Source: Asaia siamensis (GTDB taxonomy: Bacteria; Pseudomonadota; Alphaproteobacteria; Acetobacterales; Acetobacteraceae). Taken from it: DNA of 64,000 nucleotides. Positions within the stretch are counted from its first letter, which is position 1, and the number at the start of each line of letters is the position of its first letter. Below are positions 1-8,637 of this stretch, piece after piece. Under the pieces are notes generated by a model. That model did no database searches. It was not told where the DNA came from and was given only the letters and a program-made list of their open reading frames with translations. The stretch is taken from the NCBI RefSeq assembly GCF_014635085.1, contig NZ_BMCH01000002.1, forward strand, positions 186,001 through 250,000, read 5' to 3'. The position numbers and the translations under genes were made by a program.

Positions 1-129
1 ACAGGCAGAACTGGCAAATGGTTCATGATGCACTGGTGCTGTCTTTGTGATGCACTCTCAAATATCTGTGTAAGCAGAAACGGCTTTTACTCTCCAGCGT
101 TCTTTATTCAGGAACATAGGAGAGGTTTT

Positions 130-549
130 ATGGCCGTTCAGGACCCAGTACTTTATGCAGTATGCGATGGTGAGAAAGCCCGCTTTCTGCGCTATGATGG
201 CCAGCAGATGCGTACGATCCAGCGTTTCGGTGCCCATGACAAGGCAACCGATGCAGCAGGTGATGTCGCCTCCATCAAGGAACCCCGCTCGGATCCCAAG
301 GTTCAGGTAAAAGAGCGTTTCGCCCGACTGATCGCCGATGAGATCGAAGCCACGCTCAACGCCAATGCTGCGCTCGAAGGTCTGGTTCTCGCTGCGGCAC
401 CGCATGTGCTGCACGATATTCGCGAGCATCTGTCCAAGGCGACAAGCAAAAAGCTGATCAAGAGCGAAAGCAAGGACCTGACCAATATCCCGGATCAGGA
501 TCTGCTTGCTCACTTCGACCGCCCTGCAACGGGTTGGCCGAAACCCTGA
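130..549 (+). CDS. Host-attachment (baeRF/AtsA-like) family protein
   Basis: A 139-residue soluble protein with no signal peptide or membrane segment. The opening (VLYAVCDGEKARFLRY) and the later pattern of charged helix, then LVLAAAPHVLHDIREHLS near residues 88-105, then a C-terminal DLLAHFDRP, match the bacterial family annotated as protein required for attachment to host cells, which is related to archaeal release-factor-like (baeRF) folds. The biochemical role of that family is not settled, so the name should not be read as a function. The start at 130 is chosen because AGGAGAGG lies just upstream; an open frame extends back to 25 but that part looks non-coding. It stands alone and converges on the hydrolase gene that ends at 740. 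Confidence 0.65.
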   Translation: MAVQDPVLYAVCDGEKARFLRYDGQQMRTIQRFGAHDKATDAAGDVASIKEPRSDPKVQVKERFARLIADEIEATLNANAALEGLVLAAAPHVLHDIREHLSKATSKKLIKSESKDLTNIPDQDLLAHFDRPATGWPKP

Positions 550-739
550 CGTTATTCCGGGCAGGATGCAACGTGGTCTCTTGCGGGAGCATGCGTCCTG
601 TCTGGGCGTCCGCCCTAAGTGTACAGGGTCTCCAGAGGGACAGTCCAGAGACAAGGCCCCTTCTAGGAGACTATTAAAGCACGATTCCTTGCGCGTGCAT
701 CGCGCTACTGGTCGCGATCAGAGCAAGATAAGGGGCTTT

Positions 740-2032
740 TCAGACGACGACGAAACGCTCCCATGTATTTTCGGTATCAGTCCAGAATGCTATGGACCCG
801 CCGTGCACGGAGGTAACCAGTTTCTGGCCGAGTCTGATCGTGTAATGGGCTCCCTGCGACTGGAAAATCAGGGTCCCGGGTCTCACTTGTCCTGTAGGGA
901 CAAAGTCAATGGTTTCTCCTGTTGCGACCAGCATGAAGCGTTCTCCCAATATCGTCACGCAGGCGAGAGAATTCTCTCCCGGATAAACCGGCAGTAAGCG
1001 TGAAGCGCGTACGGTGAGGCGTTCGACGGTGAGGCGTTTTTCTACGGGATCGTAGTACAGGACCCGTTCATGAAAATCGAGGCAAAGTGGTCCGGTGATG
1101 TTGTTGGTCGCGAGCACCTCATCGAAGGATATGCCAGGCCCTTGAGTGGCAAGGTGCATCATGAGCTTACGCTTGAGCCGCACAGCAAGAGCGTGATCGC
1201 CGCGCAATGCAACCTGATAGATGATCCCGGTGACGAATCCAGTATGGGCGAAGATAAACATCCTGTTCTTCATCGCGTCGATCTGGTCGGAAATCAGGGT
1301 CAGGGCGACGAGCCTCGCATGGCGCGATGAGGCCAGAAAAAGCCGATTTCTCAGATTGGCTGGGTTGCGTCGACGCTGAATACTGACCTCGCGCCTGACA
1401 AGGGTGGGCTGACCGCTTGCGAGGGCTTCGATGATAGATGAGATGGACTTGGAGCCAGAGACGCTCTCATAAACGACGTGTCCGCTATAGAAAGTGGGCA
1501 CATGGACAATATCCGGGCTAACGTTATGCAGTAGATGCGTATGATAGGCGTCGACCCTTTCTTTAGGATCTGAGAGAAGAAAGGAGCGTCCTCCGATATC
1601 TTCCGGCTTGATGGACATATTGACCATCTTGTCCGTCAGGTATTTTCCGTAATCTTTCGTAATATCGCATTCATCGGGGTGAATGGAAAATTTTGGCGAT
1701 AGCGCCATGACGTAGTCGGCGGAGAGCCTTCTGGAAAACTTGAGCGCAGCATACCCCCCCATGGACTGTCCTAACACCAGACGGACTCTATCGGGGCCGA
1801 TTAATTGATCGACTACTTTGATCGCCTCGTCCATCTCGTCGCTGAGAAACCAGTTTGGTTTCTTCGTTGCGAACCCGATGACATCGAGATCTCTAATGCG
1901 GGCGACATGTTTAAGCAAGAAGGTGTCTCTCGCGACACACTCGTAGTTAATGCCGATGAAAGTAATGATCGTGTAGGCGGAGTTTCCTTTGTGATGATGA
2001 AGTACAATCTCATCCCCTTCGTACACAATCAT
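740..2032 (-). CDS. Alpha/beta hydrolase-like protein with C-terminal beta-rich module
   Basis: A 430-residue protein. The N-terminal half is alpha/beta-hydrolase-like: strand TIITFIG, then GQSMGGYAAL at about residues 88-97 with Ser90 in the nucleophile elbow, then a strand ending in MALSPKF. GHVVYES near 180 could hold the catalytic His. The C-terminal 130 residues are beta-rich and finish in WERFVVV, an ending I associate with beta-trefoil or fascin-like modules; that link is inference. Substrate is unknown and there is no signal peptide. The start at 2032 has AGGA eight bases upstream; starts at 2041 or 2074 are possible. The gene is visibly AT-richer than its neighbours, which may mean recent acquisition. 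Confidence 0.55.
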   Translation of the reverse strand: MIVYEGDEIVLHHHKGNSAYTIITFIGINYECVARDTFLLKHVARIRDLDVIGFATKKPNWFLSDEMDEAIKVVDQLIGPDRVRLVLGQSMGGYAALKFSRRLSADYVMALSPKFSIHPDECDITKDYGKYLTDKMVNMSIKPEDIGGRSFLLSDPKERVDAYHTHLLHNVSPDIVHVPTFYSGHVVYESVSGSKSISSIIEALASGQPTLVRREVSIQRRRNPANLRNRLFLASSRHARLVALTLISDQIDAMKNRMFIFAHTGFVTGIIYQVALRGDHALAVRLKRKLMMHLATQGPGISFDEVLATNNITGPLCLDFHERVLYYDPVEKRLTVERLTVRASRLLPVYPGENSLACVTILGERFMLVATGETIDFVPTGQVRPGTLIFQSQGAHYTIRLGQKLVTSVHGGSIAFWTDTENTWERFVVV

Positions 2033-2237
2033 TTTCAGCATCCTGTTCTGATTTTTGGACACTAATAACGTCATTATTTGCTGTGAAGAACGATAAAATT
2101 GCTACTTTGTGTTGCGTGATTTAGACAATATTTTATTGCTTTCTAATCAGGCAAAGAGGAAGGCGACGATTTTTTTGTCATGAGGCGGGTTGGCGATCGC
2201 CATAGTAACGGCAGTCTCTGTCCAGACTGAAGCGTTT

Positions 2238-2266
2238 GTCCCGCCCGGGTGTTTCTCAGGCGGGAC
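2238..2266 (-). terminator. Weak hairpin downstream of the SulP gene
   Basis: An 8-bp perfect stem (GTCCCGCC at 2238-2245 pairing with GGCGGGAC at 2259-2266) lies just after the SulP stop codon. There is no clear U-tract on the minus strand, so Rho-independent termination is only a possibility. Confidence 0.35.
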
Positions 2267-2277
2267 CGCAAGAGGTC

Positions 2278-3732
2278 CTACATCGACAGCAGAGGCTCGT
2301 CGGATTGTTCGGCAATCAGACCGTGGCGGCGGCTATGCAGCCCTTCAACACGGACGTCGATGGATCGCCCCTGTAATTTGCCAACGATCTTTTCAAGTAT
2401 ATCGACCGAAGTGATGTCCCAGAACGTCGCATCGGCCACATTGATCTCGACAGACTTCGCCTTGGTCTGAAAATCAACAGCGTCATAGAGCATGTCAGCC
2501 GACGCGAAGAACACTTGGCCATGTACCGTATAGACATCCACCTCTTCACCCTTGTGGGTCTCAATGCGGAGCATGCCCATTGCCCGCCAGGCAAAGAACA
2601 CACCACTCAGAAGAACGCCGACAGCCACGCCAGCTGCCAGATCATGGGTTGTCACTGTCACGATTACGGTCACGATCATGACGAGGCTCGACAATTTCGG
2701 GTGACGCATAACGTCTCGCAGCGACCCCCAGGCAAAGGTGCTGACCGATACCATGATCATGATGGCGACGAGGGCCGCCATGGGCACCTTGGCGACGTAG
2801 TCATGCAGAAGCACCATCAGGGCCAGAAGGAACGCACCTGCCGTAAAGGTGGAGAGGCGCCCGCGTCCGCCATAACGCAGATTGCCAACGGTCTGGCCGA
2901 TCATGCCGCAACCTGCAATGCCGCCGAACAGCCCCACGGCGATGTTCGAAATGCCCAGACCCGTGCATTCCATGCGTGGTTCGCCATGCGTGTCAGTATG
3001 GTCGTCCACCACACCGGCGGTCATGAGAGATTCAAGCAATCCGACAGCGGCCATCGCCAGCGCATAGGGCATGACGATTTCGAAGGTTTCGAGCGTGAAT
3101 GGCACATGCGGGAAAATGAGCGAGGGCAGGCCATTGGGGAGTGCACCGAGATCGGCCACCGTGTGAACGGGCATGGGATGCCAAATTGTGATCAGGGTTA
3201 GCACGACGATACAGATCAGCGGCGAAGGAATGGCCGTGGTCAGGCGCGGCAGCAGATAGATGATGGCGAGGCCCAGGGCGATCAGGGCATAGGTATGCCA
3301 GGTGACATGCAGCATTTGCGGCACCTGTGCCGAAAAGATCATGATGGCCAGGGCGTTGACGAAGCCCGTCTGCACCTCTTTCGACACGAACCGCATCAGC
3401 ACATGCAGACGCAGCAATCCGAAGACGATCTGCATCGCCCCCGCAATAAGCGTTGCCAGAAACATGTACTGGATGCCGTGATGATGCACGAGGGCGGCCG
3501 CAACGAGGGCGACCGACCCGGCGGCTCCAGAGATCATGCCCGGTCTGCCGCCCGTGATGGCGATCGCCACACTGATGACAAAAGAGGCGTAGAGCGAAAC
3601 GGCCGGAGAAACGCCTGCGATATAGGAAAAGGCAATGACTTCAGGAATGAGCGCAAACGTGCCCACCATGCCAGCCAGCACCTCACGCAGCGGGCTGAAA
3701 GCCCACTGTGCGCGATAGGTCGAGAGGTTCAA
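2278..3732 (-). CDS. SulP-family inorganic anion transporter with STAS domain
   Basis: A 484-residue inner-membrane protein with about ten to twelve hydrophobic segments from residue 15 to about 390, followed by a cytoplasmic STAS domain (about 395-475). Family hallmarks include the early ALIPEVIAFSYIAGVSP segment and the conserved GGIAGCGMIGQTVGNLRYGG loop near residue 270. SulP proteins move sulfate, bicarbonate, chloride or dicarboxylates; the sequence does not tell which. The loop VVDDHTDTHGEPRMECTGLGISN fits the family motif ahead of that conserved segment. There is no adjacent carbonic anhydrase or sulfate-assimilation gene to narrow the substrate. The gene is monocistronic, with about 280 bp of non-coding DNA upstream before tRNA-His. 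Confidence 0.88.
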   Translation of the reverse strand: MNLSTYRAQWAFSPLREVLAGMVGTFALIPEVIAFSYIAGVSPAVSLYASFVISVAIAITGGRPGMISGAAGSVALVAAALVHHHGIQYMFLATLIAGAMQIVFGLLRLHVLMRFVSKEVQTGFVNALAIMIFSAQVPQMLHVTWHTYALIALGLAIIYLLPRLTTAIPSPLICIVVLTLITIWHPMPVHTVADLGALPNGLPSLIFPHVPFTLETFEIVMPYALAMAAVGLLESLMTAGVVDDHTDTHGEPRMECTGLGISNIAVGLFGGIAGCGMIGQTVGNLRYGGRGRLSTFTAGAFLLALMVLLHDYVAKVPMAALVAIMIMVSVSTFAWGSLRDVMRHPKLSSLVMIVTVIVTVTTHDLAAGVAVGVLLSGVFFAWRAMGMLRIETHKGEEVDVYTVHGQVFFASADMLYDAVDFQTKAKSVEINVADATFWDITSVDILEKIVGKLQGRSIDVRVEGLHSRRHGLIAEQSDEPLLSM

Positions 3733-4014
3733 GAGACGACTCCTTCGGATGAAAAACGATCAGATTTTTTCGTCGTATTCCGGCCCGACGCGGCAATAGC
3801 GTCGCAAAGGTAGAAAGAGCCGTAACGGTTCGCAAGGGGGAAGCTGACGGAAAGCGTATAATCCGGCGCCGTTTGTCGGGAGGGCCCGGTCTATCCCTGT
3901 CCTGAAAGGATGTGACGGACGTGTCGTGCGAAACCGGTCAGGGCTGAAAAAAGAATTTCGATAAAGGGGCTAGACGCCTGCCCCGCATTTCTTTACATCG
4001 GGCATCGCTGTGTG

Positions 4015-4090
4015 GCGGATGTAGCTCAGTTGGTAGAGCGCCGGTTTGTGGTACCGGTGGTCGCGGGTTCGAGTCCCGTCATTCGCCCCA
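4015..4090 (+). tRNA. tRNA-His (GTG)
   Basis: Full cloverleaf: acceptor GCGGATG pairs with CATTCGC (one G-U), D arm begins TAGCTC, anticodon stem CCGGT/ACCGG encloses TTGTGGT with anticodon GTG, and the T arm carries GGGTTCGAGTCCC. The CCA end is encoded. The base at 4014 is G and the discriminator is C, as expected for the extra G-1:C73 pair of tRNA-His. It faces away from the SulP gene. Confidence 0.97.
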
Positions 4091-4210
4091 GCATTTCCTA
4101 TAAAATTAGGTTTCACAAGAGACGCATCCCGGTATGCGCCTTGTATCCTGCCCTTCATGTGCTGGGGCAGGATCTTCCGATTTTCTGCGCTCTGGTCGTT
4201 TTCGCTGCGG

Positions 4211-5653
4211 TTACTTCCGGGCGTAAACATCATCGAGGCGGATGATATCGTCTTCGCCCAGATACGGACCGGACTGTACCTCGATCAGGGTCAGGGCGAT
4301 CTTGCCCGGATTGGCCAGACGGTGGGTGCAGCCTAGAGGCAGATAGACACTCTCGTTTTCCCGCACGATCAGTTCTTCGCCATCGCGCGTGACCACAGCA
4401 GTTCCTGCCACTACCACCCAATGTTCCGAGCGATGAAAATGCTTCTGCAGCGAGAGCACCTCGCCCGGATCGACATGGATACGCTTGACCTGAAAACGGT
4501 CACCACGGATCAGGCTCTCGTAAAAGCCCCAGGGGCGATACATGCGGTTATGGCTGGTGGCTTCAGGACAATTTGCATCGGTCAGGCGTGTGACTATTTT
4601 CTTGACGTCCTGGGCGCGATCACGATGCGAGACCATTACGGCATCCTCTGTCACGACCACGATGAGCTCATCCACGCCCATGACCGCGGTGACAATACCA
4701 TCCGAGCGGACATAGCAATTGCGGGTATCCTCCAGAAAGACGTTACCAGCGGCGACATTCCCGCTTGTGTCCTTGCTGCTGATTTCCCAAAGGGCATCCC
4801 AGCTGCCGATATCCGACCAGCCAAAGCGCGCGGGGACGACGACCGCGCATTGCGTGCGTTCCGCTACAGCGTAATCGATTGAGATATCGGGTGATTTATC
4901 GAACACCTCGGGAGCGAGGCGTTCGAAGTCGAGATCGGTCTGACGCTGGGCAACCGCCTGTCCGACACAGCTATGAATCTCAGGCTCGAATGTCTCGATT
5001 TCGCGCAAAAGGACATCGGCGCGGGCAACAAACATTCCCGAATTCCAGGAGTAACGTTCGTTTTGGACGAGTGCCGTCGCCTGCGCCAGATTGGGTTTTT
5101 CCATGAAGCGGGCAATGTGAAAGGCACCCTCCACAGTCGAGAGGGCCTCACCCCGCTCTATATAGCCATAGCCTGTTTCCGGCTTGTTCGGCTGTATGCC
5201 GAATGTCGCGATATAGCCTTGCGACGCCGCGGCGACAGCAATGTCGAGTGTCGCATATAGAGCTGCAAGATCGGTGATGGCCGCATCGGCAGCCATCACC
5301 CATAAAATGGCCTCAGGGTATCGTTCGGCAATCAGGAAAGCCGCCGCCGCGATGGCGGGTGCAGAATTGCGCGCCGAGGGTTCCAGCAGAATACAGGCGT
5401 CGTCGATGCCAATAGCCCGCAACTGTTCGGCGATGATGAAGCGATGAGACGCATTGCAGACGATAACGGGCTGGCCGAGCCCTGCTTTCTCCCCGCGCAG
5501 GGCCGTCTCCTGAAGCAGGGTCTTGTCAGTGAGAAGAGGCCAGAACTGCTTCGGAAAGCTGCTGCGGGAGACGGGCCAGAGGCGACTGCCAGAACCGCCG
5601 GACAGGATCACCGGAATGATGAGAGGCTGTTGGGATCTGGTAAGAGACGGCAA
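4211..5653 (-). CDS. manC: Mannose-1-phosphate guanylyltransferase / mannose-6-phosphate isomerase
   Basis: A 480-residue bifunctional enzyme of GDP-mannose synthesis. The N-terminal nucleotidyltransferase domain shows GGSGSRLWPVSR (19-30), PKQFWPL (34-40), FMEKPN (183-188) and WNSGMF (203-208). The C-terminal cupin is a type II phosphomannose isomerase, with RPWGFYES (373-380) and QKHFHRSEHW (403-412) supplying metal-ligand histidines. Length matches AlgA/ManC proteins. It is last in a minus-strand operon and follows the phosphohexomutase by 90 bp. Together they would turn mannose-6-phosphate into GDP-mannose for exopolysaccharide or lipopolysaccharide. A short or leaderless distance to tRNA-His (about 120 bp, opposite direction) leaves little room for a terminator. 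Confidence 0.93.
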   Translation of the reverse strand: MPSLTRSQQPLIIPVILSGGSGSRLWPVSRSSFPKQFWPLLTDKTLLQETALRGEKAGLGQPVIVCNASHRFIIAEQLRAIGIDDACILLEPSARNSAPAIAAAAFLIAERYPEAILWVMAADAAITDLAALYATLDIAVAAASQGYIATFGIQPNKPETGYGYIERGEALSTVEGAFHIARFMEKPNLAQATALVQNERYSWNSGMFVARADVLLREIETFEPEIHSCVGQAVAQRQTDLDFERLAPEVFDKSPDISIDYAVAERTQCAVVVPARFGWSDIGSWDALWEISSKDTSGNVAAGNVFLEDTRNCYVRSDGIVTAVMGVDELIVVVTEDAVMVSHRDRAQDVKKIVTRLTDANCPEATSHNRMYRPWGFYESLIRGDRFQVKRIHVDPGEVLSLQKHFHRSEHWVVVAGTAVVTRDGEELIVRENESVYLPLGCTHRLANPGKIALTLIEVQSGPYLGEDDIIRLDDVYARK

Positions 5654-5743
5654 GAGCTTGTTCCGTATCGCGATGCCCTTGCGGGCGTCTGATGAATGGA
5701 GAAGGGATGGCTGGAAGCGAAGGGCTGGAAAACCGGTTTTCGT

Positions 5744-7267
5744 TTAATCACGCCATGGGGCAGCCAGAGCAAGCCCCATCTGCAGAAGTTGCCCGGCGAC
5801 ATCTTCATTTCCCGCCTCGGCATAGACACGCAATTCGGGAGCATTGCCCGAGGGGCGGAAATGGACAACGGCATTGTTTTCAAAAATCAGGCGCAGCCCA
5901 TCAGTCTCATCAAGGCGGCTTAGGGGGCCGCATGAGGCGCTGAAAGGCATGAGGGATCCTGTTGCGATCGTTTCTTCGCGCAATCTGGCGATCCCGGTCA
6001 GGCTGCGGGTGCTGGCAAGCGGCGCCAGTCTGTCACTCACGGTGAAACGTGGGGGTAGAGTGTCGAGAAGAGCCGTCAGATCATCGCCGCAGCCTCGTGC
6101 GGCCACAAGTGCGCAGAGCATTGGCAGAACGGCATCGCGCGTTGGCAAGGCCTCAAGCGAGCGCCCCTGCAATGCGACCGGAGTTGCCAGAAGAAAACCG
6201 CCATTGGCCTCATAACCGACCGACGGGGCGATGCCCTTCTGCGCCGCTTCTGTCATGGCCTGCACGACATAGGGTGAGCCGATCCGTGTGCGAGAGATCT
6301 CCTCTGCGAAACCCGTCTGTTCGAGCGCGGTATTGCTGTTGACTGGCGTTGCAACGGCTCTTGCCTGCAGAAAACGCGCCGCCAGAATGCCAAGCACGTC
6401 CCCACGAAGCCAGATGCCATGACGATCAGCCAGAAGGGGGCGGTCGGAATCGCCATCTGTCGTCAGAAGCGCGTCGAATTCATGTTTCAGTGCCCAATGT
6501 CGGGCCTGAGCCCGGTCCTCCTGACGCACGGCTTCGGTATCGACGGGAACGAAGCATTCGGAGCGCCCGAGTCTGATCACCTGGGCGCCGAGAGATTCGA
6601 GCACAGAGACCAGCAGGTCGCGGCCGACGGCCGAATGCTGATAGACGGCAAGTTTCAGTCCGTGGAGCGCCTTGCTGCCGAAGAAATCTGCATAACGTGC
6701 GCAATAGGTGCTGAGAACGTCGATCGGCTCGGGCAATGGATCATTGTCGATCAACATGCCCGTATTATCGAACCGGCCTTCGGGCAGGGTTACCTGCTGA
6801 ACGCGCATGCCGGCTTCGTCTCCCTTGAGAAATTCGCCTCCGGCCCGGTTGAACTTGATGCCATTGCGGTCTGACGGGATATGGCTACCCGTCACCATCA
6901 ATGAGGGAATGGATCGGCCATAGGCGTAAAGACACAGGGCGGGCGTAGGCACAAAACCGCAAAAGATCGGTACACCGCCTGCGTGATGTATGGCTGCGGC
7001 ACAAGCGCGAAGAATGCGCGGTGTGCTTGGGCGCAGATCGCCAGCGAGGGCCACTGGACTTCCCGCACCGAATTCTCCGCAGGATTCAAGATGGCGCAAA
7101 TAGCCCAGCGTATAGGCAAAACACACGGCGTCGCTCATGGCGGAAACCAGACCGCGCGCGCCACTTGTGCCAAAACCCACGCCGGAGCGGGTCATCCATT
7201 CAGCAATTGTCATCGCGGCCGGGGGCTCGTTCAGACTCCCGACCGCCATATGTTCAGACACGTCCAT
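5744..7267 (-). CDS. Phosphomannomutase/phosphoglucomutase-family enzyme
   Basis: A 507-residue alpha-D-phosphohexomutase. Visible family sites are FGTSGARG (32-39), the phosphoserine loop TGSHIPSDRNG (126-136, Ser128), the magnesium loop DGDSDRP (271-277) and a phosphate-binding SGNAPELRVY near the C-terminus. The phosphoserine loop differs from the usual TASHNP form, yet the serine is kept. Its place directly before manC argues for interconverting mannose-6-phosphate and mannose-1-phosphate, although glucose phosphates cannot be excluded. Its start overlaps the end of the upstream lipoprotein gene by 14 bp. Met7 or Met19 are alternative starts, because the first 18 residues are not family-like. 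Confidence 0.85.
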   Translation of the reverse strand: MDVSEHMAVGSLNEPPAAMTIAEWMTRSGVGFGTSGARGLVSAMSDAVCFAYTLGYLRHLESCGEFGAGSPVALAGDLRPSTPRILRACAAAIHHAGGVPIFCGFVPTPALCLYAYGRSIPSLMVTGSHIPSDRNGIKFNRAGGEFLKGDEAGMRVQQVTLPEGRFDNTGMLIDNDPLPEPIDVLSTYCARYADFFGSKALHGLKLAVYQHSAVGRDLLVSVLESLGAQVIRLGRSECFVPVDTEAVRQEDRAQARHWALKHEFDALLTTDGDSDRPLLADRHGIWLRGDVLGILAARFLQARAVATPVNSNTALEQTGFAEEISRTRIGSPYVVQAMTEAAQKGIAPSVGYEANGGFLLATPVALQGRSLEALPTRDAVLPMLCALVAARGCGDDLTALLDTLPPRFTVSDRLAPLASTRSLTGIARLREETIATGSLMPFSASCGPLSRLDETDGLRLIFENNAVVHFRPSGNAPELRVYAEAGNEDVAGQLLQMGLALAAPWRD

Positions 7268-7739
7268 AACCGAAACTGTCGCGCGCGCGAGGGGCGAGGC
7301 GACAGCAGAGCCAGCCGCTCTCGCCCATATCGGGTGTGTTCTGATCTGTGGCCGGGGTCAGATAACCATTGGGCAGCAGCACGTAATGGGTGATGTGCAA
7401 TTCAGGCCCTTTGAGGAACACGTTACGCCAGATCTTGCCGTCGACCGTGTATTCCCTGAGCGTCCAGGTGCCATCGAGTGTGTCGGAGCGATTGAACATC
7501 ATGTCTTCCGCCCAGAAGGACTGACGATGCAGCCGATAGCTGCCTGAACTGGCTGTCGGAGCCCCATCCAGAACCAGTTCGATCGAGATATTGCCTTGTG
7601 GCGTGGGCAGGGGATTGAACCCGTACCAGTCACCAAAGACCGGACCGGTCGGATCGGTGCAGCCCGCAAGCGTGCCGAGCGCGGCAAGGACGAGAGCAAG
7701 GCTGCCGAGGCGCGACAGGGATTTGAGCGGACGGGTCAT
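7254..7739 (-). CDS. Putative lipoprotein of the GDP-mannose operon
   Basis: A 161-residue protein with a type II signal peptide: basic MTRPLK start, hydrophobic LGSLALVLAALGT, and lipobox LAGC with the acylated Cys at residue 26. The mature part is short, beta-rich and tryptophan-rich (FGDWYGFNP, FWAEDMMF, GTWTLREY), and holds a CC pair near the end. I do not recognise a named family. It overlaps the upstream epimerase-like gene by 4 bp (ATGA) and the downstream mutase by 14 bp, so it is translated as part of the same operon. This context suggests a role in the envelope linked to polysaccharide production, but no direct evidence is visible. Confidence 0.7.
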   Translation of the reverse strand: MTRPLKSLSRLGSLALVLAALGTLAGCTDPTGPVFGDWYGFNPLPTPQGNISIELVLDGAPTASSGSYRLHRQSFWAEDMMFNRSDTLDGTWTLREYTVDGKIWRNVFLKGPELHITHYVLLPNGYLTPATDQNTPDMGESGWLCCRLAPRARDSFGYGRV

Positions 7740-8635
7740 GGGCGTATTCCTGCGGGCAGGGGGGAGGCTTCGGTCGGTTGTCCGAAAAGACGAGCGAGCC
7801 CGTCTTTCAGGGGAAGAGGTGTAAATCCGAGGCGGTCTTGCATAGGCTGTATCGAAAATGCCTTGTCTTCAAGCAGACGTCTCACTTCCGCGCGTTCAAT
7901 CGACGGAAATCCGGGTAGTTTCTTGGTCAGAGGGACCAGAAATTCCAGTATGGCAGCTGGTACCGGCAGAAACAGGCGCTTGCCAAGGCCCGCAGTTGCA
8001 AGAATGGCCTCGACGAGCGCGCGGTAGGTCATGGGCTCAGGCCCGGCGATGACAAGTGCTTCCGGTGCGTTGAGGTGGCCTGATCTGGCCAGATCAAGGG
8101 CTGTCACAATCGAACGGATAACGTCACCCTGATAAATTGGCTGGATCAGCGAGCGACCGCCATTGGGTAGGGGGACAAGTGGCAGATAGCGCAGCAGGGC
8201 GACAAGACGCTGCACGTTGTTCTCGCCCTGTGGTCCATAGATCATGGTCGGATGCAGGATCATGCCGGGGCGTCCCGATTCCATCAGCGCGCGTTCCCCT
8301 GCCAGAACGCCATTGCCATGCCAGTCGGGCCATCGCGTGAATTTGCGCGTGCTGCCGATCGCGACTAGGCAGGAATTATTGGGAGACGCTGCCAGAATGG
8401 CCGGAATGAAGCTTGCATGAGCGGTCGAGACCACACGCTTTGCATCCCAAAGGGCGGCCAAGAGGCTGTCGGCGTTTTCAAGATCGGCCTGGCGAGCTTG
8501 CTCACGCAGATCGGACGGCAGGCGATCCGGATGGCGGACGACAGGGATAACGGTCTCGCCTCGCTCTCTGAGAGCATGGCAGAGGGCCGCCCCCATGCGA
8601 CCAGCCGCGCCGATGAGATGGACCGGAGAAGCCAT
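7736..8635 (-). CDS. NAD(P)-binding atypical SDR / NDUFA9-like epimerase family protein
   Basis: A 299-residue Rossmann protein. It opens with VHLIGAAGRMGAALCHAL, a GxxGxxG dinucleotide site, followed by VVRHPDRL. The middle has HPTMIYGPQGENNVQRL and the C-terminal half has a conserved IQPIYQGDV then GPEPMTYRALV. This is the pattern of atypical short-chain dehydrogenases annotated as NAD-dependent epimerase/dehydratase or complex I NDUFA9-like. The standard YxxxK pair is not evident, so catalysis is uncertain. The ATG at 8635 comes two bases after the upstream stop codon; a start at 8677 would overlap that gene. It is the second gene in the GDP-mannose operon. Confidence 0.72.
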   Translation of the reverse strand: MASPVHLIGAAGRMGAALCHALRERGETVIPVVRHPDRLPSDLREQARQADLENADSLLAALWDAKRVVSTAHASFIPAILAASPNNSCLVAIGSTRKFTRWPDWHGNGVLAGERALMESGRPGMILHPTMIYGPQGENNVQRLVALLRYLPLVPLPNGGRSLIQPIYQGDVIRSIVTALDLARSGHLNAPEALVIAGPEPMTYRALVEAILATAGLGKRLFLPVPAAILEFLVPLTKKLPGFPSIERAEVRRLLEDKAFSIQPMQDRLGFTPLPLKDGLARLFGQPTEASPLPAGIRP

Positions 8636-8637
8636 GC

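Noticed and set aside
2515-3813. Long His/Arg-rich plus-strand frames opposite the SulP gene
   Set aside because: These are antisense shadows of membrane-helix codons; the minus-strand SulP protein is a clear family member.
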